Source of the DNA: Branchipolynoe longqiensis
Taxonomy: Eukaryota > Annelida > Polychaeta > Phyllodocida > Polynoidae
DNA length: 64,000 bases
NCBI GenBank assembly: GCA_030323885.1
Contig: CM059187.1
Location: 123,223,593-123,287,592 of the forward strand
Reading direction: 5' to 3'
Positions within the stretch are counted from its first letter, which is position 1, and every line of letters begins with the position of its first letter. A model generated the notes under the pieces. The model made no database searches and was not told the DNA's origin. It saw nothing but the letters and a program-made list of their open reading frames with translations. The position numbers and the translations under genes were made by a program. Of this stretch, positions 51,004 through 61,144 are shown piece by piece.

Positions 51004-51184
51004 CAATAAAAAAACCTCTCTATACCGACCCCTCCATAGTTCAACCACTCTCCTATATCGATCGCTTTATTTGGGTCCCAAAAATACCATAATAAGGATA
51101 TTCTAACTCTCTAAACCGACCACCTCCCTAAATGGACCACTTAATGTCCGTCCCATGGTCGGTCGATTTAGAGAGGGTTTACTG
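51004..51184. mobile_element. Pogo/mariner-like MITE, second complete copy
   Basis: Ends CAATAAAAAAACCTCTCTA and, on the opposite strand, CAGTAAACCCTCTCTAAATC, flanked by TA on each side. The interior matches 31463-31640 (GATCGCTTTATTTGGGTCCC, CTAAATGGACCACTTAA). Confidence 0.8.
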
Positions 51185-51186
51185 TA

Positions 51187-51890
51187 TATGCATACATATA
51201 TGCACATACACATACACATAAGCCTACCTACATAACAACCCACGGTGAAGCAGCATTGAGCATATGACTGAGACACATTTAAAGCAGGCTAAAAGGTGAT
51301 GACAAAAGCGAGGCCATTTTGACATGTGTGCGCGATCTAGAAATTCCCACTGGACAAATGTTGCCCGGCGCATGCTCTGACACTGTGTGACTTTGACGGC
51401 GCCGTGACTGCCTGCCTCCCACGCTTTGTCCGGCCCTTGTAGACCCCGGCCGCCCGATGGCCCCGCGCCCCTAAACGGCCGCTCGCATCCGGCGACACCG
51501 CCAGTGTTGGGTAAATAAACAGAGGGCTGTTTTTTTTAGGACACCTCACCGTTATAGTTGTACTCTGACCGTTTAGCCGACGCGCCTCGCTGACAGCTAC
51601 CCTTAACCCCCCCCCCCCCCTCCTCCCACCCCCCTCTCCCCCTCGGAGCTGGCGCTTGGGCCCCGCGTCCCTCTGGGCCGCTAGGGGGCGGGTGGGAGAT
51701 CCATTTCACCGCGCCCTGTACCCACAGCAAACACTCGGGCGCCCCTGTCTGCGTCCCAGGGCGCGCTTCCCGTGGGCTCGGCTTACCGGGGTGGTGGTGG
51801 TGGTGGGGCGGGGGGGGGGGGGGGGACGGGGAGGGTGTGGGGGGGGGCAGCACATCAGGAAATCACAAACTTAGGGAAAGAGAGAGAGTT
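51187..51890. other. GC-rich unique stretch, no gene recognised
   Basis: From about 51340 to 51800 the sequence is GC-rich and mostly unique, with a CTCF-like word at 51678-51690 and poly-C or poly-G runs at about 51608-51620 and 51809-51825. Frames are short and domain-free. Confidence 0.4.
51678..51690 (+). promoter_or_regulatory. CTCF-like motif
   Basis: CCGCTAGGGGGCG agrees with the AGGGGGCG core of CTCF sites. Another similar word, CGGTAGGGGGCGTT, is at 52875-52888. Confidence 0.35.
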
Positions 51891-51892
51891 GT

Positions 51893-52225
51893 TGTTTGTT
51901 AGTTTATTGGGGTTTTACGTCCTAATACCGACTTTTGGCATTGCGCGCCCGTGGCGGATTGATACTGATAGTGCTGCCGCACTATGATTTCCAACCACCG
52001 CCCGTGGCACCGGCATTATTATATAATCCCCCCCCCCCCACTAGACCCAATTCAGTCACATTGTCTTGATAGTGAGCAAACGAGTAATTGCCTAGATCCA
52101 GGCTGGGTGGCAACAAGCATGCAGTTCATAAATCATTGGTTTGAGTCCGTTACGCGTGGAACCTTACACAGTCTGCTGCACCGGAAGCAGACAAGCGTTC
52201 GTACCGATTCGGTTATCCTGTCGAT
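51893..52225 (-). repeat. SINE, minus strand, decayed
   Basis: Recognisable blocks: TTTATTGGGGTTTTACGTCC, AGTGCTGCCGCACTATGA, CAGTCACATTGTCTTGA and AAATCATTGGTTTGAGTCCG. It is more diverged than other copies, with a poly-C run inserted near 52029. Confidence 0.7.
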
Positions 52226-53700
52226 CGAGAGGGTGGGTGGGTGGGGGCGAGATTGTGGGAGGGGCAGAGGGTGAAAGAAAGAGTGATTGAGCGAGTGAGA
52301 GTGTGAGAGAGGGATATAGGGAGAGAATGAGAGAGTGTAGGGAAGTGAGTGGGTGAGAGAGTAATAATAATAATAATAAAATATTGTTTTCCACATGATC
52401 AATGTACACACAAGTTGATATTTATATCAGTAATTTTTTCACATGAAAAAGGAGAAAACAGAAGTACAATGCTTATGACTATGAGGTGCTTTATCCATTT
52501 AAAAATAATATATACATTGAATGAATGAATGAGTGAAAGGGTGAACACGATGAAGGAGTGAAATAGTAAATGAGTGAGTGAGTGAGTGAGAGATAGTGAG
52601 AGAGTAAGGAGAGGAGAGGATAGGGGTGTGGAAAAACTGGTAACAGCAAAAATGGCGAGAGTAAAGCAAAAAGTGTGTGTCTAGGTGGGGGGGGGGGGGC
52701 GTGTTGGGGGGTATGATTGGTGGAGTGTGGCTGGGGTGGGGTTCAGGGGACGGGGTGAGCAGATCTCTCCCCCCTCTGAGTAATAACACCAATAGCTCAG
52801 TGTCAGTAACGGATACTGCTCGGCGCTGGCCTGACCCAGTGGGTGACTGACTGTGGAGGAACGCCTGTGGTTATCGGTAGGGGGCGTTACACTGTAGGAG
52901 GGGGGTGGGGTATATGTGCATATGGCAGCCTACTGGAGGAAATTGGACAACACCGGCAGAATTTATCATGGTCAGCATAACCTCGTTCTTTCCTGGTCTG
53001 TTCTCCCATTAAAAAGTGAGCTTTAATTACGGGATTAGGAATGGAAACATGTTCTTCTTGAATTACCCCTCCCCCCTTCTCCCCGCCCCCCTCCCACTCC
53101 CACACGTGCACCGCTAGTGGTAATGATCCTGCTCACAGCTGGTTCGGAGGGAGGGAAGTGTCCGTGTGTTGTGTGGGTGTGGGGGAGGGGAGGGGAGGGG
53201 CTGGCGGGGGGAGCAGGCAGGGGCATGGCGATGGGGGCGGGGGAGGAGGGGGGGGGGGGAGCAAGACGCCAGAAAGTGGGTAGACTAATGTAAACAGGGC
53301 ATTTGTGCTGATACTTTATTTGATAGGCGAGTACACGTATAAGCTTTACTAAGCACGGCTACGGTGACAGAATACTTCTCTTCTTCAGAGAAATGCAGTG
53401 TTATGCACTACCACTTCTGAAAAGAGAAAAAAATGGCTTTTTTTATTATATCCATGCTATATCTCATAGTAAGGTTCTACAAACCACGGCTGTGCTAGGG
53501 CACCGTAAAAATAACATACACTTTGAATGAATGAGTGAAATGGTGAACAAGATGAAGGAGTGAAAGAGTAAATGAGTGAGTGAGTAACTGAGTGAGTGAC
53601 TGAATGAGTGATAGTGAGAGAGTAAGGAGAGGAGAGTATAGGGGTGTGGAAAACTAGTAACAACAAAAATGGCGAGAGTAAAGCAAAAAGTGTGTCTAGG
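52226..53700. repeat. Tetramer-rich region (GAGT/GAAT words), no gene
   Basis: Two related blocks (about 52515-52680 and 53525-53700) share TTGAATGAATGAGTGAAA, GGTGAACA...GATGAAGGAGTG, GAGTGAGTGAG and GTGTGGAAAA...AAAATGGCGAGAGTAAAGCA. They are a dispersed duplication about 1.0 kb apart with (GAGT)n expansion. Between them is G/C-rich unique sequence. No gene is seen. Confidence 0.65.
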
Positions 53701-53896
53701 TGTGGGTATAAGTTGGTTCACTTATTAACTTCGAATTTATTCATTAAATTCAACCACTGCTCTCATGCTTAAAAATGTGTTTCCTCATTTTAATACATTT
53801 ATTTTAATAATTATTTGATTTGTGTATATATATATATATAATTTCGAGGTACATATTATGCATATGCATATAAGCATTGGTTTTATCTTTCACATT

Positions 53897-53965
53897 GACG
53901 ATGCCGTCCTGATTATGATATGACGGTTGATGTTGCTAGGATGTGAAACAACAACAAAAACAAAT
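53897..53965 (+). repeat. SINE 3' end fragment
   Basis: GATATGACGGTTGATGTTGC followed by TAGGATGTGAAACAACAACA is the SINE 3' module and CAA tail without a body. Confidence 0.7.
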
Positions 53966-54204
53966 ATTGACGTCGTAACCATCTACCTGGATCAAAAGGA
54001 AATTGAAATCAGATTTATAAAATTGGGTAATCATCGGATATTCAAATGCACTCAGCACTGATCCTTTTAAGTTTATGGTAAAACATGTTTGTACAGGCGT
54101 TGTAAATATAAAACACCAGATGAATCACACCCTGGGTGAAGCATAGCATTGATTAAATAAGGGTCCCTTCATGTGCACTCTGGCATACTTGTTTCTTTTA
54201 AGCT

Positions 54205-54590
54205 TGAGTATATACCACATGGGTGGCTTGGCATTAGTGAGACTAGTACTGTTGCTGTGTTGCACTAACCAGAGCATCAAGTCTTGTTTGTAGTTGTTTT
54301 ACGTCCTAGAAACATCTAAGGGCATATCATGAGTATATACATACCACATGGGTGGCTTGGCATTAGTGAGATTATTACTGTTGCTGTGTTGCACTAACCA
54401 GAGCATCAAGTCTTGTTTGTAGTTGTTTTACGTCCTAGAAACATCTAAGGGCATATCATGAGTATATACATACCACATGGGTGGCTTGGCATTAGTGAGA
54501 TTATTACTGTTGCTGTGTTACACTAACCAGAGCATCAAGTCTTGTTTGTAGTTGTTTTACGTCCTAGCAACATCTAAGGGCATATCATGA
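54205..54590 (-). repeat. Tandem repeat of 126-129 bp derived partly from a SINE end
   Basis: Three tandem units begin with GAGTATATAC at 54205, 54331 and 54460. Each contains CCACATGGGTGGCTTGGCAT, CTAACCAGAGCATCAAGTC and then the minus-strand SINE start GTTTTACGTCCTAG...CATCTAAGGGCATATCA. After the third unit the SINE continues into its body. Confidence 0.88.
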
Positions 54591-54700
54591 TGTGTACCGA
54601 TTTGTGACAGTGTACACTAATGACAACTTTATAGTGCTGCCCCACTATCAGCACCATGAGCTGATATCCCACTCAGTCACATTATTCCGACACCATGACA
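54545..54700 (-). repeat. SINE, minus strand, partial
   Basis: From GTTGTTTTACGTCCTAGCAA through TGTGACAGTGTACACTAATG, TTATAGTGCTGCCCCACTAT and GCTGATATCCCACTCAGTCA; the head half is absent. This copy probably seeded the upstream tandem units. Confidence 0.8.
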
Positions 54701-55007
54701 GTACACGTTATTTAATGCTTCGTATTGTATCGTATATATGCAAATTAAGACTCATGACATCATCATTACGCAGTCCAACTCAGAGATGAAAGAAGATCTC
54801 TGCGATTTCTCGGATTTCCGCTATTTAAAAAATATGTACCGTTAAATAAAATGCCAAGGAACATGGAGGTAGGCCCTATATCACTCACTATATGACAACT
54901 ATTGGTTAGTTCGAATCCCGTTCTTATATTACCTTAAATGTTACTAGAACATGAAACCCAATCAAGACATTGTAGGTATGGGCGACAATACAGTCACAAC
55001 AAGGAGG

Positions 55008-55200
55008 GTTGACTTCCGGCGATTTTCTGCGATTCCCTGACTGCTAAGCCTAATGGAGGAAATCCGCGTTTTCGCTGAAATCTCATGCGAACATTTGGCC
55101 GGTAGGGGGCGCAACGCTGAGTTGCTCGGGGAACCGCTCACTTCCGGTTTGTCCGCAGACGGTCGGCGACAGCTGCCCGCCCTTATCTGAGTGAAGTGTG
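55008..55200. promoter_or_regulatory. Possible regulatory patch: two ETS words and a CTCF-like motif
   Basis: ACTTCCGG is at 55012-55019 and 55140-55147, and GGCCGGTAGGGGGCGCAAC (55097-55115) matches the CTCF core. The sequence is unique and GC-balanced. No exon was recognised next to it. Confidence 0.3.
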
Positions 55201-55289
55201 CGTTACGTGAGGTCGGTCATATCTCAGAGTGTGGTCGATCAAATTGGCTTCGGCTAGATTTTGTTTTATGTTGCATATTGTCGACCTAG

Positions 55290-55690
55290 GTGGGCTGGGC
55301 TGGAGCTGAGTTGGGTTGGAGCTGGGCTAGGCTGGAATTGAGCTTGGCTAGGCTGATGTTGGGCTGGGTTAGGATTGGGCTGGCCTCAAGTTGGTCTGGG
55401 CTGGAATTGGGCTTGGCTGGGCTGGTTTTAGGCTCGACGAGGGTTGGGCTGGCCTCAAGTTGGTCTGGGCTGGAATTGGGCTTGGCTGAGCTGGAATTGG
55501 GCTTGGCTGGACTGGTTTTAGGCTGGGCGAGGGTTGGGCTGGGCCAGGCTGGGCTAAAATTAGGCTGGAATTGGGCTGCGCTGAAGTTGGGCTGGAGTTG
55601 TCCTGGGCTGGGCTGGGCTGGGCTGGGTTGGGCTGGGCTGGGCTGGGCTGGCCTGGGCTGGGCTTAAATTGGTCTGGGGATGGGCTTGGA
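55290..55690 (+). repeat. GGCTG-type satellite with longer-range repeat
   Basis: Built from GGGCTGG pentamer-like words; a longer unit of about 60 bp (GGAATTGGGCTTGGCTGGGC, TGGTTTTAGGCT, CCTCAAGTTGGTCTGGGC) recurs. The Trp/Leu/Gly-rich frame is a translation of the repeat. Confidence 0.85.
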
Positions 55691-55880
55691 TAGGGTTGGG
55701 GGGGGGGGCGGGGCGGGCATGTGTCACCTCGGAGGAGAGGCTTGGCCAGAGCTGCTCAGCAAGGGGGCAGAGGCCGGCTAACCTATGATAGAAGTACTCC
55801 CTATTATCGCTCACACTAGAACTAGTAGTACTAGTACTGGTTGCCGGCCCACCAGCAGGGTGTGTCTGACGGCGCCTGAC

Positions 55881-55895
55881 GCGCCCTCTGGTGGC
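55881..55895 (-). promoter_or_regulatory. CTCF-like motif
   Basis: The minus strand reads GCCACCAGAGGGCGC, an excellent match to the CTCF core. Confidence 0.45.
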
Positions 55896-56032
55896 TGTGG
55901 CGGGGAACTAACGCCCAGATCGCCGGCGATCTCTCACATTTCACGGTCATCGCGTTGCCGAGAAGCTATCCCCGTAGATCAAAGGCGCGTGGCGTGGACA
56001 AGATAACGGGGGGGCAGGCGCCGGGCTGGTGT

Positions 56033-56080
<48 letters not shown>
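56033..56080 (+). repeat. Poly-G homopolymer, 48 nt
   Basis: 48 consecutive G, followed after CAGGCGCCGG and a GT stretch by another run of 19 G (56105-56123). CAGGCGCCGG also precedes the first run, so the whole is a small direct repeat with poly-G. Confidence 0.95.
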
Positions 56081-56083
<3 letters not shown>

Positions 56084-56329
56084 GCGCCGGCGGGGTGTGT
56101 GTGTGGGGGGGGGGGGGGGGGGGACCGGCGGCTGGCCGGGGGGATGGGGAGACGGGAAGGTTGAGTGCGTGGGGTGGGAGGGTGGAGACGGGGGCGCATG
56201 ATTGACCCCGACTGACCATTTCTCTCTGTCAGTGTCTGATTGAGGGAAGCTGGGGGGAAGGGGGAGCATTGGTGCAGGGGTTAGATGGACACGAGAGATG
56301 CAGTTAGACTGGACACTGCGCCGGTGGAT

Positions 56330-57080
56330 CGTGGGTCTACCAGCAGCTTTATAGTGTTGCGCAGCATTAGGTCTACCAGCACCTGTATTGTCATGTGTGC
56401 AATTGTTTCTGCCAGCATCTATATCATTATGTGTAGCAATGTCTCTACAACTACAAGCAACGCTATCTTTGAGGGTGGTACTGTTTCTGGAAGTTTCTGT
56501 CTAGCTATTTGTCTACAACTGTACAATCTCTACCACTGTACAACTGTACAACTACAAGCACTGCTATCATTGAGAGTGGTATATATTATGTTGTTGGGTA
56601 TAGTAACCTCTATCAATCATCGAGTGTGGTATTGCTTCCGCCAGCACGTATGTTGTTCTTTGTAGCACTGTGTCTACACCGCTATCATTTTGTTGTTGTT
56701 GTTGTACATTTGTGGTTTAACTTTAAGCAGGGGAAATTTCAGTCGCAGACGACTGGTCTTCCTCATTCCACTGCTCCTTGCCCTATCCTAGTAATGACAA
56801 GTGTCTGGCTAGGAAGCGACAAGTGTCAATTTTTAAGTCATTGGTTTGACTCGCCCAAGATTCGAACCCACGATCTAGAAACACGGCCATCCCGTCTGGT
56901 TGAGTGTGGTATTGTTTCTGCCAGCATCTATGTCATCTTGTGTAGCTATTTGTCTACAACTGTACAAGCACTGCTATAATTGTTTCTGTCAGGGCCTATG
57001 TTGTCGTGTGTAGCTGTATGTCTACAAGCACCTCTGTATTTGAGTGCAGTATTGTTTCTGCCAGGAACTATGTTGTCGTG
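56330..57080 (+). repeat. Degenerate long-unit tandem repeat (GTCTACAA / TTTCTGCCAGC words)
   Basis: Words such as TCTACCAGCA, ATTGTTTCTGCCAGCATCTA, TGTGTAGC, TTTGTCTACAACTGTACAA and GCACTGCTAT recur with spacings near 80-130 bp on both sides of a SINE at 56718-56902. Decay is too strong for a firm unit length. Confidence 0.55.
56718..56902 (-). repeat. SINE with second tail type, minus strand
   Basis: It starts TTTAAGCAGGGGAAATTTCA, then GACTGGTCTTCCTCATTCCA (alternate tail), then the usual body and head (GCCCTATCCTAGTAATGACA, TTTTTAAGTCATTGGTTTGA, TTCGAACCCACGATC, GGCCATCCCGTCTGGTT). Confidence 0.85.
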
Positions 57081-57760
57081 TGGGCAGACAAATAGGGCCT
57101 ACATTTAAGGGCAGTCAAAGGAGAAGTGATACATGCATAGTTGCATGCAATGCAAAGCTGTACACAAAAACCGTGGACAAAATGCATAATTATATTCATA
57201 CAGAATTGCAGGCAATGCAGTAAATGTTGAGTATATGTATTCATTGGGAAAATCCACAAGTGTGTGCAGATTTGTGGCCAAAGATTATCTGGAAATTTCA
57301 CGCTGAACATGGCCCTGGATAATCTGCAAGAATCTATGACTAATGGCGTGTAATAATAATATGCACAAGTGCATTGGTCTGTGTGAGCAAAACACGTGTG
57401 ATTAGTAATTAATATAATAGCAGACAATGCAGAGCCGTGTTGGGGGAAAACGCCTGACAAGTACAAACTTGCCATATGTCTGGGTCATAAACCAGATCGA
57501 AAGAAAGACATGTTTTTCCCCCTCTTGAGGAGAACTAGCCCTGCCCCCAGTCCTGAAATATGCCTACATATAAATCACATGTCTCCTACACGGCAATCAC
57601 TATCAAAGACGGGCTATTTGTCCCGCCACCTTCTTCTACAAACGTGTCATTCACCTGCCTGGTCTTGTTGCCTCCTTTGTGCTCATTTCTGATCTTATTA
57701 TCCATGATCTCACCTCCGCCCAGATCATGTACCCGCGCCACCCGCCAGCCTCAGACCACG
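57080..57760. other. Unique sequence, no gene recognised
   Basis: Non-repetitive sequence with a 135-codon minus-strand frame (57068-57475) rich in Cys and His and without a recognised domain. Splice signals around it are not convincing. Confidence 0.35.
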
Positions 57761-57769
57761 TGCCCCTTT

Positions 57770-58560
57770 CCTCACTCATCACCCCCCCCCCCTGCCACCC
57801 ATGTCGCCGGGGGCTCTCCCTCCCCAATTTCCTCCCTGAACTTTCTCCTTGTCCTTCCCCCTTTCTCTCCATCTCCCTCCTTCCGCCCTACTTCCATCCC
57901 GAGGCTCCCTCTCCCTCTAATTATCTCCCTATCCCTCTCTCTCTCCCTTTCCCTCTCCCTATCGGTTTCCCTCTCCCTCTCCCTCCCCTCCCTCGCCCTC
58001 CCTTCCCCCTCTCCACCCCACACCCCTCACTATATATGGTATTAGTATTACTATTACAAGCACTCCCTCCTCCCACTATTAATACTGCGTCCCATCCCCT
58101 TTCGCGTTCCCCTTCTGCCCTGTATTCATTCTCCCTTCCCCTCCACTCTCCCACTCCTCCTTTTCCCCATTCCCACACCCACGTCCGCTCCTGTTCCCCT
58201 TCCCCTCTCCCACTCCCTTTCCCCCTATCCCCACTTCTTCCCCTCCCCACTCTTGCGTCTCCTCTCCTTCCCTCCCATTCTCCTCTCCCACCTCTCTCTT
58301 CCTCCCTTCCCCTTTCCCCCCACTCATTTACCCCAACCTCTCGCTCTCCCTTACCAGTTCTCCTGTACTGCCTCGCCTCTACCCTCCCCCTCTCCTCCAC
58401 CTCCCCCTCCCCGTCTATTCCAATTTCTCTTAACCTCCCTTGCCCCCTCAATTCTCCCGCTCCCTCTTCCCCTCCACTCTCCATACACCGCACCTCCACC
58501 CCTTCCCTCTCTGCCCCTCCCCTAACCTTGTTCTCTGGTACCCGGCCTCTCCCCTTACAC
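57770..58560 (+). repeat. Long polypyrimidine tract
   Basis: Nearly 800 bp of C/T-rich sequence (CTCCCTCTCC, CCCTTCCCC words) with one short break near 58033-58090. It gives a 414-codon Pro/Ser/Leu frame on the plus strand and Arg/Gly/Glu frames on the minus strand, all compositional. Confidence 0.85.
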
Positions 58561-58626
58561 GCTAACGATCGCCTCCCCTTTCACACTAACTATTCCCACA
58601 CAGGTAGACCCCACAATTCCCTGCAT

Positions 58627-58690
58627 CCTACCACCGCCCACCACCGCCCACCGCCCACCACCGCCCACAGCCCACCGCCCACCACCCTCA
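58627..58690 (+). repeat. (CCGCCCACCA) minisatellite
   Basis: Six or so imperfect copies of CCGCCCACCA; GC-rich, no gene. Confidence 0.85.
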
Positions 58691-59395
58691 ACATGCACCG
58701 CGCATGCGCGGCATGGCTGCGGATCACCTCCAGAGGGCAGACCAATTTCCTCAGGCAATGCACTGCTCAGCGCGCAATGCGGGTTATGCCGGAACCTCCG
58801 CTGCACGTCGCTAGTGTAGGTGGGCCTCACGTAGGGCGGCCAAACATGTGTAGGGGGCCTATACCAATCTATTCTAGCATTCTCTACTGGCAAATATACC
58901 ACGCATGTGATGGTAAATTGTGATTTTTGTTTGTTTGCATGTTTTATCAACACCCCACCCCACCCCCATCGAAGACCATTGTACATTTGTAATAAAATCA
59001 AAGGCCCCGACTGTGTTCCCTATCCGTGCTTAAATTCTACTAGATTCCGCTCCCCTCTTCACAATCCCCATCATTACTTACTTGCGTATTTACTTATTTA
59101 CACACTTAGTTGCTGCCTTATTTACTTACTTTAGGACTAGGGTGGTCATGCAGTGAGTAAAAGTCACCGAAAACGGCAGAAGAAATAAAGGTTACCCAAT
59201 CATGTTTGAGCCACCAAAACCAAGCCTGTAATGCTAGCAGTGTGCACAGATCAACCTAGAAATTCTCTGAGTCAGCAAGAGTCAGCCTAATGTCAGTTGA
59301 TATTTGGGTCGGACCTCACATGTGGTGGCTCGGACATTTGTAGCAGAGGATACTGTCTATAGAAAATATGAACTGGCTATATAATTATGAATGTC

Positions 59396-59749
59396 TTAAA
59401 GCTGCATAGTCCGATGAAATATCAAATTTTCAAAACCAAACAAATTATCTAGATTTGATTTGACATATCTAACTTAGATACTGACGCATTTAGTAAGCAT
59501 TTGTTTCTGTGTAGAAGTCAATAATGGGTCAATTTAACAGAACCTGTTACTGCAGAAGTCTATGGTGTCAGAGTTTTGGCAAGCATGCCAAAACTAATTG
59601 TCCATGTGTGCACCCAATATATCTCAAAGGTTTACCATTTAAAATAAAAGTAACTTTCAAGTAATGTAAAGTAGATACGAGGGATCGATCTAATATTTTT
59701 ATCACAGAAAAAAATACAGAAATTCAAAACCATCGGACTGCAACTTTAA
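59396..59749 (+). mobile_element. TTAA-family MITE, complete copy
   Basis: 354 bp from TTAA AGCTGCATAGTCCGATG to CATCGGACTGCAACT TTAA, inverted ends. Mid-element palindrome TTTTGGCAAGCATGCCAAAA. It is the best plus-strand reference copy. Confidence 0.85.
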
Positions 59750-60079
59750 CTGTCACTAGATATCCGAAAGTTGCTATTCCAAAATGCTGTCTCCCGCATC
59801 TCTTCATTTCTCTTCTCCACCGTACCCATATAAAACTACGCTTACCCCCCTCCCCACAACCCCCATATTCGGTCCCCACCACGCTATAAACTCCTCTCCA
59901 CTTCGCATTCTTCATGATTCTAACCCAGTTGGTCCTCTTCAGCCATATCTCTACACACACCCCCATCTCCCTACAGCCTCAGTCAATTCACTTCCTGACA
60001 ACGCATTCCCTCAGCCTGACCCAGTCGTTTTGCTGATTTTCACTTCCTTACCTTACCCTCTTCTATCTAAGGAACTCCC

Positions 60080-60312
60080 CCCCCCCCCTCAACCCTCACC
60101 CTGTCCCTGCCCTACCCCAGCCCCTGCCCCTGCCCCTGCCCCTGCCTCTGCCCCTCCCCCTGCCCCCTCCACTCCCCCTCCCCTCCCCTTCCCTCCCCCC
60201 CCTCCCCTCCGCTCCCCCCCCCACCTTCCCCTCCACCTTCCCCTTCCCCCCTCCCCCTCCCCTCCGCCCTTCCCCTCCCCCCTGCCCCTCCCCCTCCCCC
60301 TGCCCCTCCAAT
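60080..60312 (+). repeat. Polypyrimidine tract with CCTGCC units
   Basis: CCCCTGCCCCTGCC hexamers followed by CCCCTCCCC words. Pro/Ala frames are compositional. Confidence 0.85.
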
Positions 60313-60793
60313 CCCCAGCCACACCCTCTGTCACAACCCCCGCCCCCATCAGTGGTGATGAACGGCTCAGCCAGCCGCATTATCCGATTAGCCTGATCCC
60401 AAGGCAGCAAATAACACGCCCCCCCCCCCCCCCCAACAAACACCATTGGTCGGGATCAAGCCTTCAGCGAGTGCTAAAGTGGGTCCAAATGTGATTTGCC
60501 TTTTGTACGCTGTGGCCCTACACACACACCCCTCACCCCCCTCCCCCAACCCCCACACCCCAACCCTCACCCCGCGAGGCTGGTTGCTGGTTGCTGGTTG
60601 CTGGTTTCCGGGTCGTGACTGCAACATCTAACTGCTGTTTCTGTGCCGCTAAGATTGCTTGAACTGTAAAGAAAGCACGCCCCGACCGGGGTGAAGGGCG
60701 GGGTTCCCGATTGGCGGAGTGCTTTGGTGGGGGATCCATGTGGTGAACTGGGAAAGGCTTTTGATGCGCAGACCAAACAGATCAATTCATGGG

Positions 60794-61133
60794 TTGGTTG
60801 GTTGTTGGGGTTTACGTCCTGGCAAAATCTATGGTCATATCAGGACAGGCACCGACTTGTGGCAGCGCACACTCATGGTGACTTTATAGTACTGCCCCAC
60901 TGGGAAATCAGGCTGCCAGCACCATGACCTGATATCCCACTCAACCACTTTATCCTAACACAGAGCTAACCAGTCCTTGTCCTATCCTATTAATGCCAAG
61001 CACCAGGCTAGGAATAAACAAGTATCAATTTTATAATATAAGTCATTGGTTTGACTCGACCGGGAACCGATCTCCCAATCTCCTGCACGTGAGGCCTGCG
61101 CTCTACCGATTGGGGCACCGCGCCCGGTCAGTG
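60794..61133 (-). repeat. tRNA-derived SINE, full length, second head type
   Basis: The 3' module and body match the main family. The head differs: on the minus strand GGTGCCCCAATCGGTAGAGC and GCAGGCCTCACGTGCAGGAG, a tRNA-like segment unlike the GGCTGAATGAGTT head. The 10-bp duplication AATTCATGGG is at 60784-60793 and 61134-61143. Confidence 0.88.
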
Positions 61134-61144
61134 AATTCATGGGC

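Noticed and set aside
57679..58923. 414-codon Pro/Ser/Leu frame, the third longest in the window
   Set aside because: Almost all of it is the C/T tract at 57770-58560; frames on both strands are open for the same reason and no domain is seen.
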